Source: Odobenus rosmarus divergens (lineage: Eukaryota; Chordata; Mammalia; Carnivora; Odobenidae). Taken from it: a DNA stretch of 64,000 nucleotides. The notes under the pieces were generated by a model. That model was not told the DNA's origin, made no database searches, and saw only the letters and a program-made list of their open reading frames with translations. Numbering within the stretch: position 1 is the first letter of the stretch; each line of letters starts with the position of its first letter. Positions 1-11,506 of this stretch are shown here, one piece after another. A program made the position numbers and the translations under genes. Location: NCBI RefSeq assembly GCF_000321225.1, contig NW_004450941.1, positions 905,114 through 969,113 on the forward strand, in the 5' to 3' direction.

Positions 1-160
1 AGTGGTCGCTTCTCTGTTCAGAGAGTTGTTGCTACTCTCTTCTTCGATCTCCTGTTGAGTTCGTAGGTGTTCAGAATGGTTTGATCCCTATCCAGCTGAA
101 TTCCTGAGACCAGATGAAATCCAGGTCTCCTACTCCTCCGCCATCTTGCTCCGCCCCCGG
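1..160 (-). mobile_element. 5' end of a carnivoran L1 (LINE-1), runs off the window
   Basis: Read on the minus strand, this starts with a GGAGCAAGATGGCGGAGGAG-type L1 5' leader and continues into the 5' leader/ORF1-proximal text of carnivoran L1s (CTGGTCTCAGGAATTCAGCTG and onward). The element's 5' end lies near 155-165 and its body extends leftwards out of the window. An intact 5' end suggests a long, possibly full-length copy, because most L1 copies are 5'-truncated. The family call rests on recognised consensus text; the length is inference. Confidence 0.8.
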
Positions 161-165
161 GACGA

Positions 166-2155
166 GTCCATATCTTTACCAGGGATCCCTTTTTTCATGA
201 TGAATCTTTAAACTGCCAGTGGATATATTGCCTAGGATACTTACTAGAAGATGTTAAGGACATAGTTACCTAGACAATTTTGTTTGAAATATAATCTCAT
301 TTCCTACCAAATGCTTTTTTTTTTTTTGAGTTGAAAGCTTACCCACTAAGCTTCATTTTTTTAAATCAGTGAATTATTTTTTACTGTACCTGAAATAAAG
401 AAATATTATCCTTAGGTGAGCATTTTTTCTTTTAAACAGACTTATTTTGGAAATTTAACACACTCTAAAACTTAGAAGTATAGTAAATAGTGCATGCATA
501 TTTTAATTCATTTTGAAAATTGCTAGATCATTCAGAAAATATGCCAAGTGTAAATGTTGGTTACATCTTTTAATTTCTCTTAGAAGTGCATCAGTGTTAC
601 TAATCCTAAGGGAAGAGTAAGAAACACTGACAAAATCTTCATCACAGATACTAACACAAGTTTTTCAGGGAGAAAAAACCCAAACAGACCCAAAACACTT
701 AACTTTTGATGAGATACAACCAGAGATGTCTTTTTACATATGTATTTCTACTGATAAATTTCATCATCACGGGATCATTCAGGAAAGAAATAATAATACT
801 TGAATACTTATTTTCTAGAATACTTGCAAGTGTTTATGGACTAAGAGAAATAAATTTGATTCTAGAAATTATTGATTAATATTTAGAATGAGATGACAGT
901 ATCTAAAAAAGAAGTCTCAAAGGTACTATATTTACCAGAAATTTCTCAAAATCTATAGCAAGCAAAAAAACACTGCTCCTTCTTTGCTATAACATATACC
1001 TTTGATTATTTGTTTGGGTTATAGGAGAGAGTGGAAGATTTCTGATAGTACTTTCTATATATTTTTTATTATTATGTGTTCTATTTATCAATAAATCCAA
1101 AAAAGAAGAATTTGTATACATCATATAATGTGATTATAATGAAATAAAAGTAAAAAGTAATAACTAAGGTTTAACAAAAAAAAACCCAAAATGGAAAATA
1201 GTCTATTAAAAATATTGTACAATATAGGAAATCAAAATTTAAATAATGAAGTATTTAAAAAATAACAACAGAGTACTTAATAAAGCCAAATTATAAATAG
1301 AGTTAATTATTTAGGTTTAAATGTTTTTATTATTAAAAAAACTCTAAGTATTAATGTCAACACATTAGAAAAGAACAATTTCAAAGAAAAATATGGAAAA
1401 TAGAACCATAGAATCATAATTTATTACATAGAAAAGAGGAAACTAATGAAATTAATAAATAAACCAAATAAATTATTTGTTTAGAAAAAAGAAAAATTGC
1501 TTAAAATCCAACTAGTATAATCAAGACAAAAGGAAAAAATAGGGATAGACAACAATACAAATATCAATGGCTATGAACCAGACACAGATATATTTCTAAA
1601 CTAATAAATTTAAACTTTAAATTTTGACAAACTAAAGATGAACTAGGAAATTATAAATTAAACAATAGAAATGTCGATAAACTGAGGGGTGGAGGAAGCT
1701 ATTTAAGTAATGTGGTCAGAAAAAATTGCAGTTTTATGGTTGTTTTCTTTCAAAAAGTGAAGAAATATGTTATGCAAACAACACCAAAATACAGCCCAAA
1801 AGGGAAAGTTTCACAACTATGCTGTCTATTCCGGCACCAAAATTGGACAAATATGGGGGGTGGAGTGGAGACCAATCTCATTTAAGAATAAAGAGGCTGA
1901 AATCCTAAATTAAATTTAGGTGTCTAAAGAAATACATGATTATATTTTCTCTGGGAATGATAAGACAGTTTACAATTATGAAAACTTTTCAGTCTCCTCA
2001 TAAAAAGGACATAGGAACAAAATTATGTGATTATTTAAGTAGATGTCCAAATCATGGCAAGTTTCTCATGGCAAATTTGTCCACACTCATTTTTAAATGT
2101 AATACTATACAATCAATATCTCATTTAGGCCTGTGGAGAGTGGCTTAATAAATTT
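166..2155. other. AT-rich unassigned sequence
   Basis: About 2 kb of very AT-rich DNA with many A-runs and short TAAT/ATTA strings. I see no reading frame longer than about 70 codons, no tRNA-like structure and no clear repeat ends. Text between about 1100 and 1700 has the A-rich look of decayed LINE sequence, but I cannot place it in a family. Confidence 0.5.
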
Positions 2156-2159
2156 AATC

Positions 2160-3434
2160 TAAGGTTCATATGATTTACATGGAGTAATTAAAAATAACCA
2201 AGGGAGACATATAATATCCATTATTAGAATAGCCAAAGCAATCTTGAGAAAGAACAAAGCTGAAGGCATCACACTTCCTTTTTTTTCAATCTATATTAGC
2301 AAGCTAACTAATCAAAACAGTACGGTGTTGGCATAAAAACAGACACATAGATCATGGAGCAGAATACAGAGCCCAAAAATAAACCCATGGATATGTGGTC
2401 AGTTAATTTTCAACAAAGGAGCCAAGAACATACAAGGAGAAAGGTTAGTCTTTTCAAGAAAGAGTGCTGGAAAACTGGACAGTCACATTCAAAAGAACGA
2501 ACTGGACCCCATTCTACAGCATACACAAAAATCAACCCAAAATGGATTAAATACTTGAATTATTAGAGACCTCTTGAATTAAGAGAACTGAAACCCTAAA
2601 CCTTGTAGAGGAAAACATAAAGAGTACAGTTCCTAGACATCAATTGGTCTTGACAATGATTTTTTTGGATTTGACACCAAGTGCAAAGACAACGAAGCAA
2701 AAATAAACACGTGGGACTATTTCAAAATAACAGCTTCTGCACAGCAAAGGAAATCAACAACAAAATGAAAAGGCAACCTATGTAATGGGAGAAAATATTT
2801 GCAAACTACATCCAACAGGGAGTTAATATTCAAATACACAAGAAGTCATACAACTCAATAACAACTCCCTCCAAATAACCCAATTTAAATATGGGCAAAG
2901 GATCTGAATAGACATTTTCCAAAGAAGACATGCAAATGGCCAACAGGTACATGAAAAGATGCTCAACATCACTTGTCATCAGGAAAATGCAAATCAAAAC
3001 CACAATGAGATATCACCTCATACCTGTCAGGATACCTTTTATTAAAAAGATGAGATAACAAATGCTGCTGAGGATACTGTACACGAAACCCTTGTACAGT
3101 ACGGGGAGGGGTGCTGTAAACTGGTGCAGCCACTATGGAAAACAGCATGGAAGTTCCTTAAGAAATTAAAAATAGGGGCGCCTGGGTGTCTCAGTCGTTA
3201 AGCATCTGCCTTTGGCTCCAGTCATGATCCCGGGGTCCTGGGAGCGAGCCCCGCATCAGGCTCCCTGCTTGGCGGAAAGCCTGCTTCTCCCTCTCCCACT
3301 CCCCCTGCTTGTGTCCCCTCACTCGCTGTGTCTCTCTCTGTCAAATAAATAAATAAAATCTTTAAAAAAAAGAAATTAAAAATAGAAGTACTATATGATC
3401 CAGTTCCATGTGAACTTTAAACCACAGAATACTC
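2160..3434 (+). mobile_element. L1 ORF2 3'-part remnant (interrupted by a SINE)
   Basis: The plus strand follows the end of L1 ORF2: 'ttcatatg' and 'agccaaagcaatcttgag' near 2170-2250, the lysine-rich stretch near 2690-2720 ('aaaataaacacgtgggacta'), 'gcaaatggccaacaggtaca' near 2933 and the 'aatgagatatcacctcatac' motif near 3004. Frameshifts and stops break the frame, so it is a dead copy. A SINE (3176-3369) sits inside it and a second one ends the readable part at 3435. Confidence 0.85.
3176..3369 (+). mobile_element. Can-SINE (SINEC, tRNA-derived)
   Basis: Head ggggcgcctgggtgtctcag, CT-rich body and AAATAAATAAATAAAATC tail. A perfect 16-bp target-site duplication, aagaaattaaaaatag, lies at 3160-3175 and 3370-3385. 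It is inserted in the L1 remnant. Perfect duplications point to a fairly young insertion. Confidence 0.96.
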
Positions 3435-3648
3435 GGGGCACCTGGGTGGCTCAGTTGGTTGAGCATCTGACTCTTGGTTTCAGCTCAGGTCATGATCTCA
3501 GGGTCCTGGGATGGAGCCCCAAGTCAGGCTCTGCACTCAGCAGGGAGTCTGCTTCTCTCCCTCTTCCTTTCCCTTTGCCCCGCCCCCCGCTTGTGTATTC
3601 TCTCTCCCTCTCTTAAATAAATAAAAAATCTTTAAAAAAAATAAAACA
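3435..3648 (+). mobile_element. Can-SINE, second copy in the same L1 remnant
   Basis: Head ggggcacctgggtggctcag with the B-box-like tRNA region, a CT-rich tract, and A-rich tail. The target-site duplication acagaatactc/acaaaatactc (3424-3434, 3649-3659) matches at 10 of 11 positions. It lies 65 bp downstream of the previous SINE in the same orientation. Confidence 0.94.
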
Positions 3649-3659
3649 ACAAAATACTC

Positions 3660-4350
3660 TACAAAAATATAAAATAGGCAAATGAAAGAAAACAATAAAA
3701 AGAGTCCCCAAATCTTAGTTTCTGTAAGAATTAAGTATATAATAAAATATATTAAGTATATAATAAAAATGATTTAAAATCACAAGAAAAGGATGGGGTT
3801 TTTAACATGTTATGGAGCCAACTCGTTAATTACTTTTAAGAGTCATTATCATACATAAATAGATGTTTATAAATTAGCATATAAATTTGATAAATATATC
3901 ATAAACCAAAATAAATTATAAATTTATTAAGAATATATATAAAAGGTCAAATCATAAATAAGAAGACCTAAATAAAAAAATAGATTAGTATTTACATGAC
4001 CTCAAGTTGGAAAAAAACATTTCTAAGCATATTAGCACAAACAAAAAGCACAAAGGAAAAGACTATTAAGCTGAACTACATAAAATCCAAAATACCAATG
4101 TGTATGTTTTACTTATTCTGCTTATTCTTGGAAGTAGTAGCTATTATTAATGCTTCATTAAAATATCCTACCGAATCAATTAAAGACAAATAATAAACTT
4201 GGAAAATGTTTAAAACATATACGGCAAAAAGTTACTGATCTAAAGTTACTGATATAAAGAACTGTTATAACTCAATAAGAATATAGAAGCAGTCCAACAG
4301 AAAAATGAGCAGAAGACATGAGCAGACAATTCAAAGGAGAAGAAAATCAC
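3660..4350 (+). mobile_element. AT-rich DNA ending in an old L1M ORF2 fragment
   Basis: From about 3990 the plus strand resembles older L1M ORF2 text: 'agcacaaacaaaaagcacaaaggaaaag' style around 4030-4060, 'aagaactgttataactcaat' at 4257-4276, and 'gaatatagaagcagtccaacagaaaaatgagc' around 4280-4310. It is heavily decayed and interrupted. The 3660-3990 part is simply AT-rich. Family assignment is tentative. Confidence 0.55.
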
Positions 4351-5237
4351 AGCTCTTGTCTACTGCAGAGCACACGCAGGAGAGGAAGCATCAGCTAGTA
4401 GCTAAGCTCTTTCAGTGCAGAATTGGCTCCCTAGACATCTAACCGTATTTGCTTGCTCTCTCTCTCTTTCTCTCTTCGAATTCCTTTAAATATTTGACCT
4501 CTTAATGGAACTCTTGTCTTCCAGCACTGTTGTAGAGAGTTATTATTTTTTGTATTATGTTTTCTTACATTTTATTACATAAAATTTAGCATAGACAAGT
4601 AAGCTCAGTTTGCCAACTTAATATAATCCATTATCCTTCAATATTTTATTCATTTCAATCATATATATGAGAGCTTTCAAATTTCTACTGGCCTGCTCAC
4701 AGTTCCTTCTAAAAGAAACTACCCAGTGCATAGGCCCTCAAGACAAACCCAGTGGAGGACATGATTTTTATCCAGTTACCCATCACCTCTGGCCACAGCA
4801 GATGAAAACACAGATAGACCCTTGACACAATGGCTGCCAATCCATAGGCCAGGTGATGAATTAAGGCACATCCTCGTATGAAACAATGAGGTGGCTCAGG
4901 GAATTTCTTGCTCTGGAATTTAAACTTATGAATGAAATTTAAAAGGAAAAAAAAAAAAAGAAAAGATAATTGAAGCAGCTACTAGTGAAAGCCACAGTTT
5001 AAAATCAACTACATGAGTAACGCTGAGACTTGAGTAGGCCAGAATTGCCTTCTTGCCTGTTGAATGCTGAAGTTGTTAATTGGAGCTATTCAGTAGGTAA
5101 TAGAATAGAGGATAAGCCCAAATAGAAGCAGGGAACCCATGAGTGAGAGTTATGAATTCCCAGAGAAACTTCAGTCCTTGCCAGCTTTTAAATTCCTGTC
5201 CTGGTCCATGATGAACCATCATATTGTAGTAAATTAA
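4351..5237. other. Unassigned intergenic sequence
   Basis: Mixed composition with a CT-rich run near 4455-4480 and an A-run near 4948-4960. No reading frame, RNA or repeat boundary that I can defend; could hold decayed transposon DNA. Confidence 0.4.
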
Positions 5238-5242
5238 GTGAA

Positions 5243-6040
5243 TGTATTAGTTTTCTTTTCTTTTCTTTTTTTAAAGACTTTTTATTTATTTATTTATTTA
5301 TTTATTTGAGAGAGAGAGAGAGAAAGAGCATAGTGGGGAGGGGCTCAGGGAGAAGGAAAGGGAAACTCAAGCAGATTCCACGCTGAGCTCAGGGCCCCAT
5401 GGGGGGCTCGGTCTCCGACGGTGAGATCATGACCTGAGCCAAAACCAAGAGTCAGATGCTTAACTGACTGAGCCACCCAGGCACCCCACGAATGCATCAG
5501 TGTTCTATTGCTGGACAGTAGATTGCTGCAAACTTAGCAGCTGTTAAGCTACTGCACACAGAATTCGATAGTTTCTGTGGGTCAGGAGTCTGAGTCTGGC
5601 TTAACTACAACCTTTCCTCAGGTTCTCAAAAGGTTACAATCAGGGTGTTGGCCAGGCTGCATTCCATTCTGGAGCTGGGAGTCCTCTTCTCATTGAGGTT
5701 ATTGGAACAAGTCCACCCCTTGTAGCCCTAAAACTGCTGTTCCTATTCTCTGCTGGCCAGAGGCCAGGGGCCGTTCTTGGTTCCCAGAGACCTCACATGT
5801 CCCTGCCACATGGTGTACTCTATGGGCAGCTCACAATATAGACAGTTGATTCTTCAAGGTCAACAAGAGATTTCTTGCTTCAGTCTACCAAGATGGAAGC
5901 ATATATAATGGGAGACATCCCACTGTCTTTGCCATATTATATTGGTTAGCAGCAAGTCATAGGTCCTGTCTGCCCTCCAGAGGAGGGTATCATTCAAGGG
6001 TGTGAGTCCTTGAGGGCTAACTTTGGGGGTGTCCACCACA
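5243..6040 (-). mobile_element. MaLR (MLT1-like) solo LTR, antisense, split by a SINE
   Basis: Starts TGTATTAGTTTTCTATTG, the reverse complement of an MLT-type LTR end, and ends ...GTGTCCACCACA. Internal text such as 'ggccaggctgcattccattc' and 'gccatattatattggttagc' is typical of MaLR-type LTRs. The flanks gtgaa (5238-5242) and gtgag (6041-6045) fit a 5-bp duplication with one mismatch. Removing the SINE and its duplicated target leaves about 550 bp. The exact subfamily is uncertain. Confidence 0.7.
5257..5489 (-). mobile_element. Can-SINE inserted in the first bases of the MaLR LTR
   Basis: Minus-strand SINE: the T-rich/ATTTATTT tail comes first, then GAGAGA tract, and the head complement 'ctgagccacccaggcacccc' ends it. 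The target duplication gaatgtattagttttct (5240-5256) / gaatgcatcagtgttct (5490-5506) has three mismatches, so this copy is older than most here. Confidence 0.94.
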
Positions 6041-6045
6041 GTGAG

Positions 6046-7134
6046 TCTGCCACATGCAGCTGAAGGTGGCTATGGAACACGTGACCTCAAGCCCTTCGGG
6101 AATGACGCAGAGCCTTCATAAATAGATACAATGACACTCACACATTCTCTTTTGTTACTTCCTATCAACATCTACCCATTTTTAATAGAAAATACGAAGT
6201 CATTGCTTTTCATTGACATAATTTCTTTCCTCCTGAAATATGCTAGTTGGCAAATAACTACACGTCTGAACCTTGGCAGGTTTGGTTAAGCTAGCTGACG
6301 GGGTATGCACTCTGTTTCATTAACCATTATTCGTCAATTTTGTTCTTTTTCTTATCAGGCCTCAGGTACTGCGTTGTTACTTAATAAGCTGGATTTATGC
6401 TCCTGGAATCACCAATGTATAATCTCACCTTTATCCCTGACCTGATTTTATCCAACATATAAAATAGAGGGGGAAATGCTTGAGCAAATATAAAGCTACT
6501 GAGCAATTAAATGGTTTCAGAGTCGAAAATGCAAACAAGCAGCTGTTATGTAGAAACATTTTGTTGGTTTTTCTAAATGAAGCATTTCTTTTTACTAATT
6601 TGGACTAAATAAAAGATGTGGTAACTAATTGCAAGAGCCTTGATTTTACTTTCAGGAAAGTGACAACCATTCTATAGAGGATGAATATGAAGCCTAAATC
6701 ATGTAAAATGGCTATTTTCACGTACTTCCTCAAAAGGCAGTGCTTTCATTATATTTGAAAGCTTGATTTGAATGCAAGTTCTAAGGCTGAATCAATTAAT
6801 AAAAAATATGCATTTTATATAAAATTGCAGTATTCTCAGGAAAAGGAGGAAGATGACTTGTAAATATCAAATTAATGGAAACTACTTATTTGTATATTTA
6901 TAGAGAGGAAACTCATAAAACCAAACTTATAATCCCTTATTTACTCAAAAAGATCAATTTTCCTCATCCAAACAAGCTCAGATAACATTACCTTAAAATG
7001 TTTTCCTGGAAGAAAATATTTTGTGCAACCTTAAATGTAAGCACTTCTACATATCCATCATCCTAAAAGGTAAGTGGTTACCTTTCTGAAAAGATTAAAT
7101 CAAAATTCGGTTGACATAGTCTTTATCTAATCTG
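6046..7134. other. Unassigned intergenic sequence
   Basis: About 1.1 kb of ordinary AT-rich DNA. I see no open frame, RNA gene or recognisable repeat end. The stretch 6480-6900 contains many TAAT-type strings but nothing specific. Confidence 0.45.
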
Positions 7135-7385
7135 CACCCTGCTTGTTGATATCTTGAAAGAGGGGCACAAACAAGAAAGGATATAGTCCTTGCTCTTAAG
7201 TGGCTTATAGTCAAATTAAGAAGTCAAGTCATTGACAAAGACAATGGAATTATTGATGTGCAGATGAAAAAGTGACTTACAAATACAAATATTAAGAGAG
7301 GTGACAAGGCAGTTTGTGACTGATGTTTAAATGAGTCATAGAAAATGGAGCAGGATTTTAGATGAGGGAGAAGTCACGGGGAAGA
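7135..7385 (-). mobile_element. L2-like fragment
   Basis: Text such as 'tagtccttgctcttaagtgg' and 'cttatagtcaaattaagaag' matches the antisense L2 pattern (amount, 'ccttgctctcatggagcttatagtct'). It is short and diverged, so the call is moderate. Confidence 0.5.
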
Positions 7386-7389
7386 ATGG

Positions 7390-7595
7390 GTAGTGTATTG
7401 ACTAGAGCACCAGTCAGGCAGTTAGAAGGAGCTTTCCATTTCTAGTTCTATCGCTAGCTAGTTGGGTAACCTGCAAAAATCCATTTCACTTCCTTGGTTT
7501 CAACTGCTGTATTTACAAAATGAAAGCTATGGCTATCACGGAAGCTACGTAAGGTCTATTCCAACTCTAAAGTCTGTGCTCTTGTCATGACTATG
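7390..7595 (+). mobile_element. MIR-type SINE
   Basis: Follows MIR layout: 'gactagagcaccagtcaggc' opening, 'agctagttgggtaacctgca' core, 'ttcacttccttggtttcaac' and the 'atttacaaaatgaaagc' segment. The closing 'aaggtctattccaactctaa' fits a MIR variant end. Confidence 0.7.
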
Positions 7596-7599
7596 AAAA

Positions 7600-8965
7600 A
7601 CTTAATAAAGAAAGATGATAAGAAGGTAGTTTAGCTGGGACTTGCTGAATGTGATCTGACCAGACAAGAGACAGCATGAGGATATCCCCTGAAAGGGGAA
7701 CTGCCTAAGCCAAGATATAAATATATGTACCCCAAGGTATAATTAATTAGAATTTATCAAGACAGAGTCAGCATTTTTTCCTGGTTTTTCTGATTGTGAA
7801 GACACATATTAGATTTTTTTTTCTATGACTATAATAAAACTCTTTATGAGATACCTAGGCTTCATCCCCCCAACAACAACCAACGTTATGGCATTGGAAA
7901 GTGACTCTGAATAGACTTCTAGCAATTTCCCTTTAAATGAATTGTGGATTCCTTAAAGTAAGACACACACACAAAAAATCCCAGAACCTGTGTGTTCACA
8001 ATGGATCTCAGGTCAGATCTATTAATTTGTGGTTTTTCTATTTGAAAATTAAAATGAGGAAAGAAAAATGCAAGACCTAGACTGATCAGAATCTTTCTCT
8101 ATTCAGGAGAGGTGCCAGGTCCTAGTCTTTATTAAATTTCTTGTCATTTGATGAATTAAATATAATTATAATGAACTCACTTGGGATTTGATTATAATCT
8201 GTGGAGTTTTTCTTTCCAATTATATAGCTTCATATTAACTCTTAAATGTAAATGTGTAACCTTTCTCTAAAAGACTAGAAAGTCACATTCCTCTGAGCAT
8301 TTTACAGAATTGTTATTTGAAAGGATCTTGAAGACTGCACAAAGACTCTCATTAAATCTGACAACAGCACTCAGAAGCAGGTAAGTGGCCCCAATTATTA
8401 TTCTTTTTGCAGAGTTTGGCAGTTCCAAATCCAGACCCATCCTAAAAGACTCAAGGGACCGCCAGGCGGTCTCTTGGCTTTTATCTTTTCCTCATGCTCC
8501 TATTGGTCAAGTGAAAGCCTGTATTCACTTTCCATTCACTAGAAGCTTGTTCTTAGCCATTAAATGAAAAAAGTGGCCAATGAAGGCTGTGGGAAGAGCC
8601 TGGCTCTGTCATCTTACTAAATGATTTGTTAATCTTGGGTCTAATGTAATACGAAAACAAAAACAGCTGAATAAGCTTCTGAATGGCTGAATGGATATGT
8701 GAAGAAAGAGTTTATATCAATCCTTCAATGTTACAAGGTATTTAGGGGAGACTTGGTTTATGTGTTTCTTCATTCATTAATTTATTCATTCATTTTAATT
8801 TTGGCTCATCACATCAAATGTTTGTATAGTATATCTATCATACAATCTGTGAAAACATTCTGTAATGGTATTTTCAGCAAGCTTATAAATTGCATTTTAT
8901 TTTCTTGAAACTTCTTTTTAGAATCTAGGCCCATTAGAGGTCAAACATTCTTTACTGTCTGAATT
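7600..8965. other. Mostly unassigned sequence
   Basis: No gene seen. A weak MIR-like piece on the minus strand may lie at about 8330-8410 ('ctcattaaatctgacaacag', 'caggtaagtggccccaatta'). The rest is unrecognised AT-rich DNA with short open frames of chance length. Confidence 0.4.
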
Positions 8966-8969
8966 TGAA

Positions 8970-9850
8970 CTGAAGATTCACTCTGTGCATTTATTCATGC
9001 CACAACAATATGTCAAGCCTTGTGCTAGGCAGTATGAAGAATACAAAGGGTATAAGTCCTCAGTAGCTGTCTCAGAAAGCTCAATGTACTGTGGGAAACA
9101 GACCAGTTTTTAAACACATAATCATATAGTAGGATAAAAAAAAATCTCAGTAAAGTATGTACAAATTGCTATGGGAACTAAGAGGATAGAGTATTCCTAT
9201 GTCAGTAGGCTAAGCAAGGCCACCTCTCTGGAGGTACAATTCGTATTGTATTCTATGTGTTGTGGAGCACGACAGAGTGGCAATATTTAAAGGAAATACC
9301 TAGAAAGGCTTTCATGAGAAGGTAGCACATAAGTTGATCCTCAAAAGAACAGTAGCAATTTGTCGCCCAGAGAATTAGACAATTAGAATTTGTCACCCGG
9401 CAAAGAATATAGTGTGTTCAAAGACTGGGAGGTGTGAAAGAACATGGCCCATGTGTTGAATGGCAACTCAGGTATTTGGAAATGTCCCCAGAGATGAAAA
9501 TGATGATGTTCTAGGAAGAAGGAATAGCACAGCGGCAGCACGATGAGAGAGAATGTGGCATAACAGAAAGTGGCAAAAATTTTGTGTGGCTATAAAATTA
9601 TATGTGTGAGGTGTAACATAGCAGTCTTCCCGTCCTCAAAGCTTTAATGAGCAGAGGAAGGGCCTTGTGTGCTGCATTAAGAACTTGGCTTTAAAATGCA
9701 TCTGTTGGCAAAGGGGGAACCATTCAAGGAATTTTTAGGAAGGAAAATGATTTGGTCAAATTTGTATATGAAATCATCCTATTTATCATGTGGAGAATGA
9801 ATGGGCAAAAAAGAGAAATGACTGGAGGACCATGTGGAGATCAGGGGCAT
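8970..9850 (-). mobile_element. Long L2 LINE fragment (antisense)
   Basis: Successive L2 antisense landmarks appear in order: 'gtcaagccttgtgctaggca' near 9011, 'gaggaagggccttgtgtgct' near 9653, 'ttaagaacttggctttaaaa' near 9678 and 'aatgatttggtcaaatttgt' near 9747. The order is collinear over about 0.9 kb, which makes this one of the better preserved L2 pieces in the window. No coding potential remains. Confidence 0.75.
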
Positions 9851-9854
9851 AAAT

Positions 9855-10015
9855 GAGTATTAGAGTCAAACTGACCTACACCAAAATCTCAGCCTCTCCC
9901 CATGTGTGACCTCCTGCAAACTATTAATTTTGAAACCTCAGTTTCCTCGTGCATAAAATGGAGGTTATATCAATAATTATTTTGCATGGCTAATGTGATA
10001 ATTAAGTGAAATAAC
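9855..10015 (+). mobile_element. MIR SINE
   Basis: 'cctcagtttcctcgtgcata' followed by 'aaatggaggttatatcaata' and a 'gataattaagtgaaataaca' end follow the MIR core and tail. Confidence 0.8.
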
Positions 10016-10074
10016 ATTATCACCAAGAATGAAGGAAAATGGACGGACTGAATGGATAGTTATCAATTAGGAGG

Positions 10075-10075
<1 letters not shown>

Positions 10076-10105
<30 letters not shown>
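10076..10105. repeat. (GT)n microsatellite
   Basis: About 14 GT units in a row. A perfect dinucleotide run of this length is likely to be length-polymorphic. Confidence 0.97.
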
Positions 10106-10107
<2 letters not shown>

Positions 10108-11279
10108 ATGAATTCAATAACATTTGATAGCAACAGTGAGAAATGTCTATGCAAAGTAATCTAATCATGGGGCATTAAGGAGAAAATATATTACTCTAAT
10201 GTAAGAACAGATATTGTCCCTGAAAATATTCTGGAAATTGACAGTTATATCAACTTTTGGTCTATTTAAGTGAATTCTTACTAGATAATATATGTTATAA
10301 TAATAACATTTTAGCTACTGCTCTTCTAATAATATTAAGATAGATATCCATAAAACATTACTATCCAAAAGAGAAATTATTGCAACAATGAATGACGCAT
10401 CTTGGTTAAACCATGGCCCAGGGGTTGATGAAGTGACCCTCAAGCCAAATAAGGGATTAATGCCTTTTCACACCTTTCACACACTCAACCACTTAATATT
10501 CGTTTGTCTACGCTTTACTACACCTGGGGCTCAGCACAGTATGTATTAGGTGCCCAATCAATATCTGTTGAATAGAAGAAAGTATATGCCTCCTTCTTTA
10601 GGTAAATCTTTCATATATACTCTAAAATTGTACTCCTAATACTATAAATACGACTACTTCCTGGGTTAGTCATATGGACCAGCCAATCTTTGATTTTTGC
10701 CTCTGACAAAGACAGTAAGACATATTGTAGAAAGGCCCATGGCTTCCGTTAACTTGTTTAGACACATTGAAACTCTTCATATTTTTAGATAATGTTCCCT
10801 CCTGGGTCAAACTTTGCAAAGCTGTGCTTCCTGCTGTGTAAAAGAGAACTTCAGTATGAGTTTATTTCACTGGTGCTAACACTACTTGCTTTAATGTTCT
10901 GGCCACTGTCAGTTCCAAAGCTTAATCAACACACATTGTTTTTCTCAAACAACCAGTGCCATTAATGTAGCTATGGAAAAAAATCCACTTAAAGATGCAA
11001 AACTCGACTCTTCAGTGAGTAACCCCCATGTTCACTGACACCAAAGGGGATCTTGGATTTTGCAAAGTATTGAGTTACAGCTTGAATCAAATCAAAATAG
11101 AGGCCATAAAGAAATCCCTTTCAACCCTCATTACTCTAGGACGGGCCAATGAAAATAGCTGCTATTAATATTTGCTCTCATTTAAAAGAGAAACACATGA
11201 AACTGAACATAAAAGAGACCTGTGTCTACATGATGGGAAGTGCTTACATAATTGGAAATACCCAGCTGTTTGGTATCAT
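10106..11279. other. Unassigned sequence with an L2 tail
   Basis: Mostly unrecognised. At about 10510-10580 the plus strand has an L2/MIR 3'-end look ('ggctcagcacagtatgtatt', 'aatcaatatctgttgaatag'). No gene signals. Confidence 0.45.
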
Positions 11280-11293
11280 TAGACAAAACTTCT

Positions 11294-11492
11294 TTTTTTT
11301 TTTAAGATTTTATTTATTTATTTGAGAGAGAGAATGAGATAGAGAGAGAGAGCATGGGACAGGGGAGGGTCAGAGGGAGAAGCAGACTCCCCGCTGAACA
11401 GGGAGCCCGATGCGGGACTCGATCCTGGGACTCCAGGATCATGACCCGAGCCGAAGGCAGTCGCCCAACCAACTGAGCCACCCAGGTGCCCC
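11294..11492 (-). mobile_element. Can-SINE
   Basis: Minus-strand SINE with an oligo-T start, GAGAGA tract, 'gggagcccgatgcgggactc' body and 'gagccacccaggtgcccc' end. Perfect 14-bp target duplication tagacaaaacttct at 11280-11293 and 11493-11506. Confidence 0.97.
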
Positions 11493-11506
11493 TAGACAAA
11501 ACTTCT

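Noticed and set aside
3176..3250. tRNA gene, from tRNA-like A/B-box text in SINE heads
   Set aside because: The text is the tRNA-derived head of a SINE, with a SINE body and poly-A tail and target duplications; the cloverleaf is not kept.
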